The notes below the pieces were generated by a model that was not told the DNA's origin, made no database searches, and saw only the letters and a list, made by a program, of their open reading frames with translations. A DNA stretch of 64,000 nt from assembly GCF_029784135.1 (NCBI RefSeq), contig NC_073746.1, positions 301,611,949-301,675,948 on the forward strand, in the 5' to 3' direction. Positions 1 through 63,280 of the stretch are shown here, one piece after another (the first letter of the stretch is position 1; the number at the start of each line of letters is the position of its first letter). This DNA is from Toxorhynchites rutilus septentrionalis. Taxonomy: Eukaryota; Arthropoda; Insecta; Diptera; Culicidae. The position numbers and the translations under genes were made by a program.

Positions 1-386
1 TTGCCCCCAAACATCAAAGTAATTTCTAGGTAATTTCTTTCGCTGAGATTAAACAAAATATCTGTTCATCTCTCCTAAAATATGTGAACAGTCGTTCAAA
101 CTGATGATTTGTCCAACATATCAGATTGAACAAATTAAATTTCACGAGGAATTCCTTAGATACCATGCGCACAGAACTATGGCCGAATGGCTATCGAGAG
201 AGCAATTTCTGTTTTTATTTATATTTTGACATGCGACAGCTCTACTGAAGTACAGGGTGGCTCAAAAGTCATTAAATTCTTCAAACATAAGGTGACCATC
301 AATACGGCATCTATAGTCAACAGTTATATAACCAAACAAGCAGGTGACCACTTTGCCCCCCATGACTAATTTGCCCCCACTACCCC
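1..386. repeat. Right part of a TA-flanked interspersed repeat, cut by the window start
   Basis: The segment ends with a run of TTTGCCCCC/TTGCCCCC motifs (357-386) and TACCCC followed by TA at 387-388. Another TTGCCCCC stands at position 1. The terminus GGGGTAGTGGGGGCAAA, read on the minus strand, resembles the end of a TA-inserting MITE. The left end lies outside the window, so family and size are unknown. The short open frames here are not credible genes. Confidence 0.4.
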
Positions 387-388
387 TA

Positions 389-838
389 TGAATAAAAAAT
401 AATTATAAGATTTTATTATTATTATTATATTAGATTATATTTACAAAAATAATGATAATTATAATTTCACATAATGGCAGAGGATGGGGAATCTCCTGAT
501 ATGTAGATATCCCATGTTGAAACGAGTGACTTTCTCTTTTGTACGAAAAAAAGGGACAGGAAAAACGCTGAAACGTATTCCTACATTGGAAGATTTCTTC
601 CAGGGACGAGTCAGCTCATGCTACCAAGCTTCCTCGAAATCGCAAGCCTCCCTTCCCAACCTTCCAATACTCCCACTTTCCCGTTCCCACCTTCGATCTC
701 ACTTCCCCCTTCTGATGTTTCCGTTACAACTCAATCCTCGTTCCTGACGTCTTCGACAGAAGTTCATATTTTAATAAGATCTAAAACTTTATCGAAAACA
801 CTATATCGCTGTATTGGCTTCAAACAAAATTAGGTATA
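389..838. other. AT-rich non-coding sequence
   Basis: A TTATTATTATTA-rich stretch (405-460) is followed by unstructured sequence. Two overlapping short open frames at 484-833 have no recognisable domain and no splice context. This is presumably intron of the Nedd4 gene between the WW exon and the unseen HECT exons. Confidence 0.5.
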
Positions 839-1048
839 CAGGTCGGACTCGATTATATATAGTCGACCGTTTTTTTTCAACAATTATTTTCAAATCCCAT
901 ACATAATCGAATCTCAAGAAAACAATTTTTTCATTAATGTATGTCAAACATTAATAGAAAAATAGCTTTTTGTGATTCGATTATTTATTGGATCCGAAAA
1001 TTAACGTTGAAAGTGAAATTGCGATTATATATAATCTAGTCCGACCTG
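839..1048. mobile_element. 210-bp MITE with ~27-bp TIRs and TA target duplication
   Basis: The left end reads CAGGTCGGACTCGATTATAT. The reverse complement of the right end reads CAGGTCGGACTAGATTATAT, and the match continues into TATAxTCG. TA flanks both ends (837-838 and 1049-1050), as for Tc1/mariner-type elements. It has no coding capacity, so it is a non-autonomous derivative sitting in the Nedd4 intron. Confidence 0.8.
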
Positions 1049-1507
1049 TAGTTGAATTTTTTTCAATGAAAACCTGAAAAATTGTTGTTAGAAAATCTTT
1101 TTTCCTGTAGAAATACCCACCTTTCGATGTATGGGTGACTTGGTGAAAAATGTAAAGGCGTTTTCATATAATTTATTAGAGAATTTAAAAAAATATGTTT
1201 TTGAGAAAAAATAATTTCAATTTTCAATTTTTTGAAAAAATATTTATATGAAAATTCAAAATTCATCCTTTGACAGGAACTTTTTTTTGGGTTATAGTGA
1301 AAAAAATAAACAAAAAATTGTGGCCATTTTCAAAAAGTGATAAAAAAGTAGAGTAAAAGTCTATTTTTTCTGAAGATTTCAAATATGCAAAGTTCCTTAA
1401 ATGACCAATGTCTTTACACCCACAACGTTTCACTGCTATCTGAGATGACGCTGCCAACTCCTTAGACGAGTTGGCACAAAAAAATCGTCAATCGTCTCAC
1501 GACTTAC

Positions 1508-50996
<49,489 letters not shown>

Positions 50997-51899
50997 CTGA
51001 AAGAATTTGTGAAAATGAAAACGTGAAACAGTTGCATGAAGAAAAATGAACATATTAGCACCAGAGCCATCCTCCCGGAATATTGTGAAATTCACACAGA
51101 AATTACAATTCTGCAATGTTACGGTCACAAGACACTGCGTACCATCTCACAGATCGTATTTTGCCTCTGAACACTGTTCGTTGTTAGGGTTGCCAACTTA
51201 ATTTTCCAAAAGCCTACATTTTTATAGAAGAACAATCCAACAAATATCACGCTGGAGACACCCTGTGTGTCTTATTCGATAAGGTTCGCAATCCACCGTT
51301 GCGTTCGCCACTGATAAGCTTTTATGACAGTAAATTACGAGTGTCTGATAATGAAGGCCAGAACTGTTTTTGAGTGTCTGACAGGTAGCATAAAATAAGA
51401 GTCAAAAGTTGTGGGTGGAAATATTTTCTCTCATGATGCATAGTTGTGATTCTAACAATTAGTTTGAAAAATTTGTGCGCAATATGTACCAGTTCCGTCC
51501 ACATCTAAACATTTGAGCGAGTTTGGTTAGCATTGCGTACGATATGACTCAAATGTTTGTCGACTTAATCCCGCGCTGGATAGATACTACATTGAGCTCC
51601 ATTAGAAGTCCCGCACAACGATTCATAATGGCTGTTATCGACAAATAGCAAGTCAAAACATTATATCGCAAAGTATCGCTTCCAGGCGTACGATTCGTTT
51701 TACGAATATCCTGTCATTGTCATTGAAAAACGGGTTCTTCTTCTGTAGGAGCCTTGAACCATTGCGACTATTAGTTTGCTCTATTATAATGCACTCCAGT
51801 TGGCTATATATGCACGGTTAGTTCGTTCCATCACTCAGGGAACACTAGGACTTTGCACATACTGGTGCAAGAATAGAAGGTATAAAAGAACATTTAGAG
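50997..51899. other. Nedd4 upstream intron
   Basis: A normal acceptor tract (TTTCATTTTCACAAATTCTTTCAG region) ends at 50997. No further Nedd4 exon could be supported. 51737-51790 (GTAGGAGCCTTGAACCATTG) is a diverged copy of 53633-53690. Confidence 0.5.
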
Positions 51900-51985
51900 C
51901 AGTGATGACCAGGTCTACGCACGACGCGGGCAGCATCAAGGTTTTTTATCATAGCCGCGGGCCGCAATGATTTTTTACCCACTGC
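51900..51985 (+). repeat. hAT-like terminal fragment
   Basis: CAGTGATGACCAGGTCTACG start and CCGCGGGCCGCAATGATTTT near the end resemble the other hAT-like ends in the window. Confidence 0.4.
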
Positions 51986-52013
51986 TGTTTATGATAAAAT
52001 GTAACATATAAAA

Positions 52014-54251
<2,238 letters not shown>

Positions 54252-54560
54252 CCATCTAACGAGGATGAGGAACTGAGGCGGTCCCCAAGCCGGCCTGGGC
54301 TAAATCTATGATTGATACATTTCAAAGCAAAAATTAACCGGGGAATCGTAATGCACCAGGCAAACGTATACCCTCCGACGCACGCTGACTAAATGATTTT
54401 CTAAAGGACTTTCTCCCATGTTTCAAAATAACCGGGCAACCGGTGAAACGCAGGTTTTCTGGCGAGAGGTCGCCGCTTCAGACGGCAGGTCGGCGGTCAA
54501 GTCGGATCGCGTCACCTGTGCACCTTAGGGCTTCCTCGGTGCCTTATCCTCGTTAGATGG
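54252..54560. mobile_element. ~309-bp MITE
   Basis: CCATCTAACGAGGAT at the left and its inverse ATCCTCGTTAGATGG at the right. The interior is GC-rich (GAGAGGTCGCCGCTTCAGAC). No open frame of note. It stops six bases before the next element. Confidence 0.75.
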
Positions 54561-54566
54561 ATAATA

Positions 54567-55532
54567 GGGTAAATGATCTTGGTTTGTCCAGTCGAAAATA
54601 TGATCATGGTTTGCCCACTTTTTTGAATGCTTTAATTCAGCGCTCCTGTGTCAAATAAGCCCTTCGAATGTTTCGAAACATATAAATGAAATTGCCTTTT
54701 ACATGATTTATAGTAGTTTGATAGTATATTTTTACGAAATCATATGTTTTAAAGGATTATAAAATACACCTTCTATTTGTGTCAATGCGCCCCTCATTCG
54801 AGCTAACTTTTAATCGATCACCAGATGATTATTTGGCACGTATTCAGACCTTTTCTGGATTACAACACTTATAAATATTGTAAACATCATGCTTGCTCAC
54901 CATTTGTATCGGATTTACATAGCTAAACCATTAAATTAACGCATTTTGATGAACTCAATTCTGATCATGAGTTGTCCAATTCAATAATGTTGTTTTGTCC
55001 ACATGATTTCTATGGCAACCGCTTGGCGCGCCGCAGTTTGTTTATGTTTGTTTATGGTGTGCTTCGCGCATAGCAGAAGTATGGTTTTTCTGTGTTGATT
55101 GTGTTGAGGTGAACACTTCTAAAATGCCCAAGAAAAGGCAATATTCTGAAGAAAGCCTAAATTATGAATGAATCAATATGATGACAGTAAACTCAAGCAA
55201 TGATAAATGCAACATCTAATTGTGGATTCGAATGTTTTCATTCAAAAATGGAGATTTCTAAAACCGGACAAACCATGATCATTTTTTTGGGCAAACCATG
55301 ATCAGAGGTGGCCAAACCATGATCATAATTCTTCTTTAAGGAAAATCGTTAAAAAACATAAAAATTTGAATAATTTCAACACCTTATGGTAGTATTAGCA
55401 ACTAGAGACTTGGGGCTTTTCAACAAACCCAAACTCGTATCGATTATGTGTGATTTTCATGAAGAAAAATCGATTTGCATTTACTAGTTGCGTAAAAACA
55501 CCCCAAATTGGACAAACCAAGATCATTTACCC
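54567..55532. mobile_element. ~966-bp non-autonomous element with GATCATGGTTTG motifs
   Basis: Left GGGTAAATGATCTTGGTTTG and the inverse at the right, continuing into TCCA, with TA on both sides (54565-54566, 55533-55534). Near the left end GATCATGGTTTGCCC, and near the right part four inverse ACCATGATCA copies (55270-55330). No transposase frame. Confidence 0.78.
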
Positions 55533-55534
55533 TA

Positions 55535-56565
55535 ATAGAATGAGATTTATTACGAAAAAAAAGTACATAATAAAAAATGCACTCCGGTGGCGTTGATATT
55601 GACAGCAAGTTACTGCAGTTACCCGCATGAAATAATGAGTAGAACAACAGAACAGCGCGAAAAAGTTCATTGAGAACTAACATGAACAATTGTCAGAAGA
55701 AAAAAAAATGGGATTAAAAACAGAAAATGATCAGCTTGGATACACATGGTTAACAAGAATTACTCATTAAAATATTTTTTATTCAGTTTTCTGAAGTAAT
55801 TTTTACTATATTCGTGCATCACTCGGATGAATAAAAAATTCCATTTTTTTTTCATTTTGAAGCATGAACAAAGCCGGAGGGCTGCATGCGGCCCGCGGCC
55901 CGCTGGTTGGTCCCCACTGATCTAGAGCTTTGAAGGGTGCGCTGGGCATTGCTCCAGTTGTTGATGAGCATGCCAGAAGTTGTAGTTTATCAAGCTTTCT
56001 CGAGCTGATATTTGTGTAGTTTTAGGTCACTTCACTAGCGAAGCATATGTTAGTCTGGGTCTCACTATTGCCGAGTAAATCCAGTGACTGATTCTCGGTT
56101 TTAGTTCCCACTTTTTCCCGAATATACTACTACAAGTTCAGAGCGCAGTCTGGGCTTTAGCTATTGCATACTCTAGTTGGTCGTTCCAACTTAGCTTGAA
56201 GACTTCTCTATTTTTGAAATTACGTTAAAGCTGCTGTTTCAGTTGATATATTTGTTTGGTAGGCAAATCAAAATTTGTTCAATGGTCTCCTGTTCAAATA
56301 TGATGATTTGATATGAAGATCAATTATTTTTTTCATCATTTTCAAGATGACAGATTTTAGACTAATTGGTCTATACCTGAGACAGGACATTAACTGGCTT
56401 CATACTCTTTTTCAAGCATTTTCGTCGACCAAGTGCTAGATAACATGGAAGCCGAGTCAAACGAGATGTGAAGATTGCCGAATGCTATAAAAATTCGGAA
56501 GATTTTTTTCCCATGAGAGAAACATGTGTTCTTCGTGTCATGTATTTTCTGGACTGTTTCATTTT
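55535..56565. other. Non-coding sequence with a hAT-like end
   Basis: 55858-55919 resembles a hAT terminus. The rest is unassigned; no gene. Confidence 0.45.
55858..55919 (-). repeat. hAT-like terminal fragment
   Basis: Minus strand: CAGTGGGGACCAACCAGCGG, GGCCGCGGGCCGCATGCAG and CCTCCGGCTTTGTTCATGC. Confidence 0.5.
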
Positions 56566-57119
56566 GACGTGGGACTACGTCTAACCGGAGTATATGGGGG
56601 TAAAATGAAAACCTGAACACAAAACATGCATGCTTATAACTCGAACAATTCTTGATAGATCGGAAAGATGTTTGGATCAATTGATAGGAAATATTTCTAC
56701 GCATCTATCACAATTAATAAAATGTTATTTTTCCTGAGATAAACAATTAAATAACTGTAAAATGTCAAGCGCTATCTAAACGTCCTAATTGCCCCGTTTT
56801 GGTTGGCCCAGTTTACACTTTCCTCAACACAGCCATCAAAACCAAGGTGCCTGGGGAAATTGGCATTGCAAATACATGCAAATTGAGGGAACTGTTGTTC
56901 TCACCGATGTGTTCCCACAGCCAACAAAACCAAGGTACCTTACATTGCATGGCGTTTGTTCAAATTTTTTACTTACACCGCAATGTGAAATGAGAATTCA
57001 GTTGAATTCCAAAATTGTTTCATTCAATCAATAATTTAATCAATACAAACAAATAATTACTAAGCCAACGGTAGTCCCACGTTAACTTTGCGGTTATATC
57101 ATAAATATAACCCACCCAT
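56566..57119. repeat. GACGTAGGACTACGTC-family repeat, copy 2
   Basis: Left end GACGTGGGACTACGTCTAAC; right part CTAAGCCAACGGTAGTCCCA and GGTTATATCATAAATATAAC. The interior shares GGGGAAATTGGCATTGCAAA with the 58900-59100 region. Non-coding. Confidence 0.7.
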
Positions 57120-57123
57120 TTTT

Positions 57124-58076
57124 GACGTAGGACTACGTCTTTCATTTCTATACCGAGGTGTAAAATTAAAATTTCGAAAACGAAAGCATTACGCCGGAGA
57201 CCGAGATTTTGAGCGTTTATGGCTCCTAAACAACTGAACGAAATGGTATGATAAACATTTCATTCGAAAGATAAAATGTCTACGCGTTATATAATTGTTA
57301 CTTTATCATCAAAAAACTTGCTTCAATAGCCTTAAAATTGCTTTCAGAACAGGCTATTGAAATCACCAATCGGTATATAAACGAGCGCCGCTCGGAAATC
57401 CTCTCAGTTATAAATGAACAGCGATTGGAGCATGTTGTCGCTGTTGTAGTGAAGCTAACTTCGTTCATCATAAAAGCGCTGATGAACGGTGTCACCAAGA
57501 GCCTGTTTGTGCACCTTAGGCCAGAAGGAAATCCATCAGGAGGAGAGTGATGCCACAGAAAAGGCGACCAAGAGAGTAACTGCATCGAAAATTGGTTCCG
57601 CTTGAGGCATCGGAGCAGCCGCCACACACATACACACAAATACACGCGCGCAACGCTTTTCGTTTGCTGGTTATCGAGCAGACTCCAGAAAAATGAGATC
57701 GTTGCTGCAAAATAATTTGCCAGTTCCCCTTGGAATTGAAAATAACATTCAAGCGAAAGAGTTTATTTTAATGTTTTCTATCCATATAATACTGCGGCCA
57801 AATACATTTGGTTTTGTGATTTGTCAATCAAGTGTAGTTAGCAGAAAAGCTTCTGAAGATTATTCTTCTCCATCAGTAGAATATTTGCGTATCCAATATT
57901 GGGTGCATAAAACCTTGTGCCTCCAACGTAACGCTCTCGTTTTCGAAGTCCCCCAAATATTCTTTTATTCATTCATTCAGAATGGATTCAGATTCAACTT
58001 CAAACAAATGATCACTAAATCAACGATAGTCCTACGTCACCCTTCCGGTTATACCATAGATATAATCCACTTTCTG
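57124..58076. repeat. GACGTAGGACTACGTC-family repeat, copy 3
   Basis: Begins GACGTAGGACTACGTC four bases after copy 2 and ends with CGATAGTCCTACGTCACCCT and GGTTATACCATAGATATAAT. The interior has GTATATAAACGAGCG (57373) and a 70-codon frame at 57338-57550 with no recognised domain. Confidence 0.65.
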
Positions 58077-58200
58077 TTTTTTTACGCGGATTTTCGAATT
58101 AACGCGGTTTTTTTACACGGATTTTCCAATTAACGCGGTTTTTTCTTGTTACGAGGTACATATCCCCCGCGTAAAAAAACCTGGGTGTACATTGAAGAAC
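58077..58200. repeat. Short repeats typical of a pogo/Tc1-like end
   Basis: AATTAACGCGGTTTTTT occurs twice (58099 and 58129), with GCGTAAAAAAACC inverted nearby (58171). This resembles terminal sequence of a Tc1/pogo-type element; the partner end was not identified. Confidence 0.35.
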
Positions 58201-58339
58201 TTTTCGTTATGGTATAAAGCAAAATGTATTCTTTTGGGAACATTCTTTGTCACAACATACCATGTCCCACTGTCGGTTCGTGTGAGCTTTGGCAAAACTC
58301 AGACGTCTTTCGATGTGAGACGGCGTAAGATGAGGAGCT

Positions 58340-58662
58340 TTAACCTTTTAAATCTTCTTTATGTGAGGATTTTTTACAAAAACTTCACGAGTTGCCACCC
58401 GAGTAACATTTAAATTGAAATATTGCTTTATTTTCATTAGCGATTTTGAGGTATTCGAAGCTGTTCTAGCTATTTCCCGCTTGTACCGGTCAGAGAGCTT
58501 CGATTTACGTGGAGCTCTCTCCTTCATACCGTATCCGTGAGGATTCGTCAAATAATTGAGCACTACTTGATGGGATCGTCCAATCCGACGAGAAATTTCT
58601 CTGCTACCTACATTTTCTTGGTGAAATGCATCGATTTGTCTTTCTTTTCTCTCCATGAGCAC
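58340..58662 (-). pseudogene. Tc1-like transposase, N-terminal fragment
   Basis: ATG at 58656-58654 (MERKERQIDAFHQENVGSRE). Two HTH units follow (SREISRRIGRSHQVVLNYL; KREIARTASNTSKSLMKIK), and it ends soon after VTRVATREVF, the point where Tc1/Tc3 transposases enter the catalytic domain. The DDE part is missing. Confidence 0.75.
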
Positions 58663-58679
58663 TTTTCCCTTCGGTGTTT

Positions 58680-59725
58680 TCCAGATTTATTGATCAAAAC
58701 AACTAAAACAACGGAAAAATGTAACTGGTCTTAGAGAAACTTGACACTTGGAAAATACTAAACCTTTAGTTTACGCTCAGCGCTTGCACAGACACATATG
58801 AAAATCATGCAGTGTATGGTAGTCACCAATACCAACACACTAGAATATAAGTCTTAGCATTGTTTATTTATAAAGGCACAAAGCAGCAGGATCATCACCT
58901 GGTCTTATAGAAGTTGGACAGAGTGTAGATGCAAGCAGCGGGTACTTTTGTACTCGTTTGCGTTTTTGCAAACCGGAATGTGTTTTCCCAACACAGATTC
59001 CGAAACCAATAAGTTGGGAAAATCGGCATTGCAAATCTCGGCAGTACTTTTATATCCCCATGCATTTTTACACCCTGGAATTCGTTTTGCTAACACGGTC
59101 TACATACGCGGGTACAAATGCAACGCTTTGGCTCGGTTATTCAAGACTACATATCCATTCATGTCGCCAGCTCACTGAAATTCTACGCATACCGTTTGAT
59201 GATTAGGCAGAATGTTGATAACTATTCGCTGCGATAACCACTACTATAATGCATGAATTGATCTAAATTGGGATTTTTTTTTGCAATTGAATTCGTAAAT
59301 TGTTTCGTCCATTAACTAGTTTAATCAATAATTTAATCAATACATACAAAAGATAGCTCTGCGCAGCGCCGATATCGTGCCCATTGAGGAACATCCGATG
59401 GGCGATTATTGCTAATTGAAAAAACACAAATGATTACTAAGCCAATGACAGTCTTACGTCACCCTTGTGGTTATATCATAGGTATAAACCGAGATGAAAA
59501 GTAGAAGGTGGGAAGGTTGTGTCGAACTTTGATTGTGTTAGTAGCCAGGAAGATAGGAAGTTCACATACCAGGCATACCAGTCAGTTACTCAAATGGTAC
59601 ACAATTGAATGTGGCAACGAATAACGTTGGAAGAGGATATAGAGAAACTAATTACAGATTTACAAATCATATTTTTCGCATTATAAAAAAATTCGAGGGG
59701 TTGTATCCGAGACACGACCGCTTAG
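58680..59725. other. Non-coding sequence with GACGTAG-family pieces
   Basis: 58940-59100 resembles the interior of copy 2 (GGGAAAATCGGCATTGCAAA). 59435-59490 carries the family's right end (CTAAGCCAATGACAGTCTTA). No gene. Confidence 0.5.
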
Positions 59726-60675
59726 GACGTAGGACTACGTAATCTTTTTTTTGAAATTTTTTGGTTTATCATTTTGGATATTATTTGCGAATACGACGAA
59801 GGTTCATAAATAACTCTTTAGTAAAAAGTTCCGGGGTCCCTGAAAAGGATTACTGGCTTGCGTGGTTTTGTAGAATCATTTCTAAAAGCAACGATCCTTT
59901 CTTGCCATAGCACGCATTGCACTGGGTATTTAACGAGAGGCGTCTTCCGTTCATCGCCATTCAACAAGCATTAAACACGCGTCTAACAGATGCACACAGT
60001 TGCAGCATCAAAAATGAAACATGAAACGCGAAAATGACCGTTTATGAAAAATCGATTCTCGATTCTCGGTCAAAACCGTCAACAGAACCGTATTGCATCA
60101 GACCATGTCGTTGCGCACGAGAACAAATACGAATGGCAACTTAAAGTATCGAAGGTTTGCTATTCACATGTTCACATGCTAGCGTTCTCAGCTCGAACAT
60201 AACATGAAACACGAAACGAGCAGAATAAGCGACCATTGATGCAATACTTATACGCTAGCGACAGCTCACTTGCTTCGCAAATATTCTCTTTTCACTATCC
60301 CCCTTCGTTGTTTCTATTCTTCTTCTTTTCCTTTATTTACGGATTACATCCAACGACTCATTCGTCTCCGACTGTTCCTATTCTGGTGGCTGCCTAAGTT
60401 GCTCGTTATTGATATCTCTGTTCGGGAAAGCACTCAAATGGACAGAACAAATGTATGGGGAAATGGGAATGCTTCCAATTTTTAACAATTTAAACCATAT
60501 ACAGACTATGGGATTGTAATATATAACATATCAAACAAATCTTAGAAAAGTTCCGATTCGATTGGTATGCAAATCGTTAAAATCCGTTCGCAGCAAAAAT
60601 AGTTATTAACATTAAATTTATTTCATAAAAACGTTTCTGATTTGGCACCCTTAATGTAAGACGTAGTCCTACGTC
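59726..60675. repeat. GACGTAGGACTACGTC-family repeat, copy with inverted ends
   Basis: Left GACGTAGGACTACGT; right GACGTAGTCCTACGTC, its exact inverse. 950 bp, non-coding; the frame at 60270-60485 has no domain. Confidence 0.65.
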
Positions 60676-62169
60676 AAAAAAAAAACAGAACATATCACGA
60701 ACTAAAATGTTTATTTTTTTTTTATTTAAGAAATAGTATTCTAATGTTTGGATTCTAGAGCAACTTCATGGAAGTTTGACTTTTGTCAGCAATTGTAATT
60801 ACTTTTTTCACAATTAGGATGCTGAAACTACAGTCGTCTAAAACTAAGACGCAAGCGGAAAACTTTTCGTCTCAATCTAAGTCATACGGAGTCAATTAAA
60901 TTTATTTTTCAAGTTGATTTTACATGAAAAAAAAAACTTGCAACCTTTATTCCCATGCACTGTCAAATGTTTATCCGTAAAAGGAACAAAATATTGTGTG
61001 ACTCTGACTTTGTTCGTTTACGTTTTTGGTCGACGTAAAGAGAAGTGAAATTGAATTGAAATTAAGATTAGAACACTTCAAAAATACTGAAATTTCAGTT
61101 TCTGTTAAAATGTCGGGCCCTTATTATTTTGAACGCTAGCATTGATTAAGGAAAAAAAAAACTAGTTCGTTCATTTCATTTGCTTATTTTTACTTTTAAT
61201 AACAACACTTTTCCTATGTAGTGGAGTATTATAAGAAAAGTAACATACATAAACAAAATCTGTTACGCCACAGATTTAAAAAATATTCCCACCTTTCATT
61301 TTCCATCTCGGGTATAAACCACCCTTAGGGCATCCAAATGCTAATACACAGCATTTGACAGCGTCAAACATGTCCGGGTCGCAAATGCAATTTGTAACCA
61401 CTGTCACTCGCGAGAACTGCCAAACCAGAGAAGAGAAGTGGAACATGAGAGAAAAAAGTGGCAACGATTTGTGGCAAGAAAATGTAAACAGTGAAAAAAT
61501 TGACAGATGGTTTACGCTCTAAAAATTGAACATAATGTTAAGATGTTTCTAAAACGGTGGGAGACGTCATATATAAGGTGGGAGGTTCGTATATAATGTT
61601 ATTAATGTTAGCATCATCATGATAAACACGGCGAATGGGATAGAAATTACGAACTGAAAATTGAATAAAATATATATATAGACGCTGAAAGTAATGTGGA
61701 CAAATATTGTAATTTTATCAGTTTATGTATAATGTCGTTGATATTTGCATTATCAAAATAAACCCATATGTATTGTAATCATAACTTGATGTGCTATTCA
61801 TAACAACCTTTATGGCCGTATTCCACCAATAATGACAAATGTGAAATTTACGAATGAAGCTTCGCCATAGAAACTGGACATTGAATAAAAAAAATTAAAA
61901 TGTGGCAAGAGCATCAGTTGAAATATTTTAAAATATTGTCATCGAAATAAATTGAATGATACAATAATTATACGACTAGGTAACGTATGTACGCTTAAAA
62001 AACAACATAAAAATATGATTTCTGGATAAATTTTTTTTTCCAATACCCTCTGTTGGTATTGTATCTAGAATTTACAAGGTAATGAAAAGCTAACATCAAT
62101 TAGTTTCTAATAATCAGCTTTTTAGTTGCCGGGGAAATTAACACCAAACTATATTTTTTTAGTGTTATA
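60676..62169. other. AT-rich non-coding sequence
   Basis: Nothing gene-like. 61270-61560 is slightly GC-richer without recognisable content. Confidence 0.5.
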
Positions 62170-63280
62170 TATATTCTATTCTCAGATTTTCGTGTAAATT
62201 AGTAGTTTTGTTCCTTATCACAAAATGTTAGATCCCATTCCATTTTAGGGTGGTTCGAAAAATCTAGTTTTCCCCTTTTTTCAAAAATAACTTTTTTCAA
62301 AAACTCATATCTTTTGAACTACTAAACCGATTCAGATGATCGACATATCAAATTGGCCAGTTACCTTTTCTTTTTTTTTTTTTTTAAATTATACTTGCAA
62401 GAAAAAATAATTTGTTTCCTTAATTATTGATCGTATTTGTTTTTTCATTGTCCAAGGGCGCAATATTTTTTTATATTTTTTCTCGAAAGCTGAGGATTTT
62501 TTATATAACATCCAAAATGTGTTCTTCTTCGTTTTTAAATTATGATTTTTCAAATTCAACCGAAATAAATCATTTTTCTCCTTTTTTCCAAAAACTACGT
62601 TTTTGAAAAATTCATTACTTTTGATCTACTGAACCGATTCAGATAATCAACATAGTTAAATGAAGTCAATAATTTCACACTTGCAAAAAGGGGATTCTAT
62701 ACGCATATAAATAGTCTTATCGCATAGGATGATCGAACAAAGCTTAAAAACATGTTAACTTTGAAAAATCAAAACTCAAAAACGAAAAAGAACACACCTC
62801 TGATTTTTTACTGTGTTAAGTGAGCTTCTAGCTCATTGGCTTTAATTTGATAAATCGATCATCTCGGTTAAAATTATAACTCAAAAAAGAAAAAAAGGAC
62901 ACATCTGATTCTGAGTAAAAAATGTAAATGTGTAAAAAATCCTCAGTTTTCAAAAAAAAAATAGAAAATTATAGCGCCTTTGGTGCCGAAACCATGTGAT
63001 CTATAAAAAATGGATACAATTAATAATTACGAAAACAATATTCAAATTTCTTGCAAGTTTGATAAAAGACTAGCTAATTAACTTCGATTTGATGTGTCGA
63101 TCATCTGAATCGGCTTAGTGGTTCGAATGTTATGACTTTTTGACAAAAGTCATTTTTGGGAAAAGTGAAAAAAATCGAATCACCAAAAAAAATACAGGTT
63201 CAATGTTTTACCATAACGAAAACAAGCTACCAATTTTCACGAAAATACGAAAACCACTATATCAGTTTGGCATGGAATGG
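62170..63280. mobile_element. Foldback element, copy 2
   Basis: TTCTCAGATTTTCGTG, CCATTTTAGGGTGGTTCGAA and CCGATTCAGATGATCGACAT on the left are matched inverted on the right (ATCATCTGAATCGG; CATTTTTGGGAAAAGTG; CGAAAATACGAAAACCACTA). The outermost right bases CACTATAT and TTTGGCATGGAATGGCTG are the inverse of 3692-3716 in copy 1. Confidence 0.72.

Noticed and set aside
1..1507. Search for HECT-domain exons of Nedd4 left of the WW exon
   Set aside because: No frame shows HECT motifs; only MITE and AT-rich intron sequence is present, so HECT lies outside the window.
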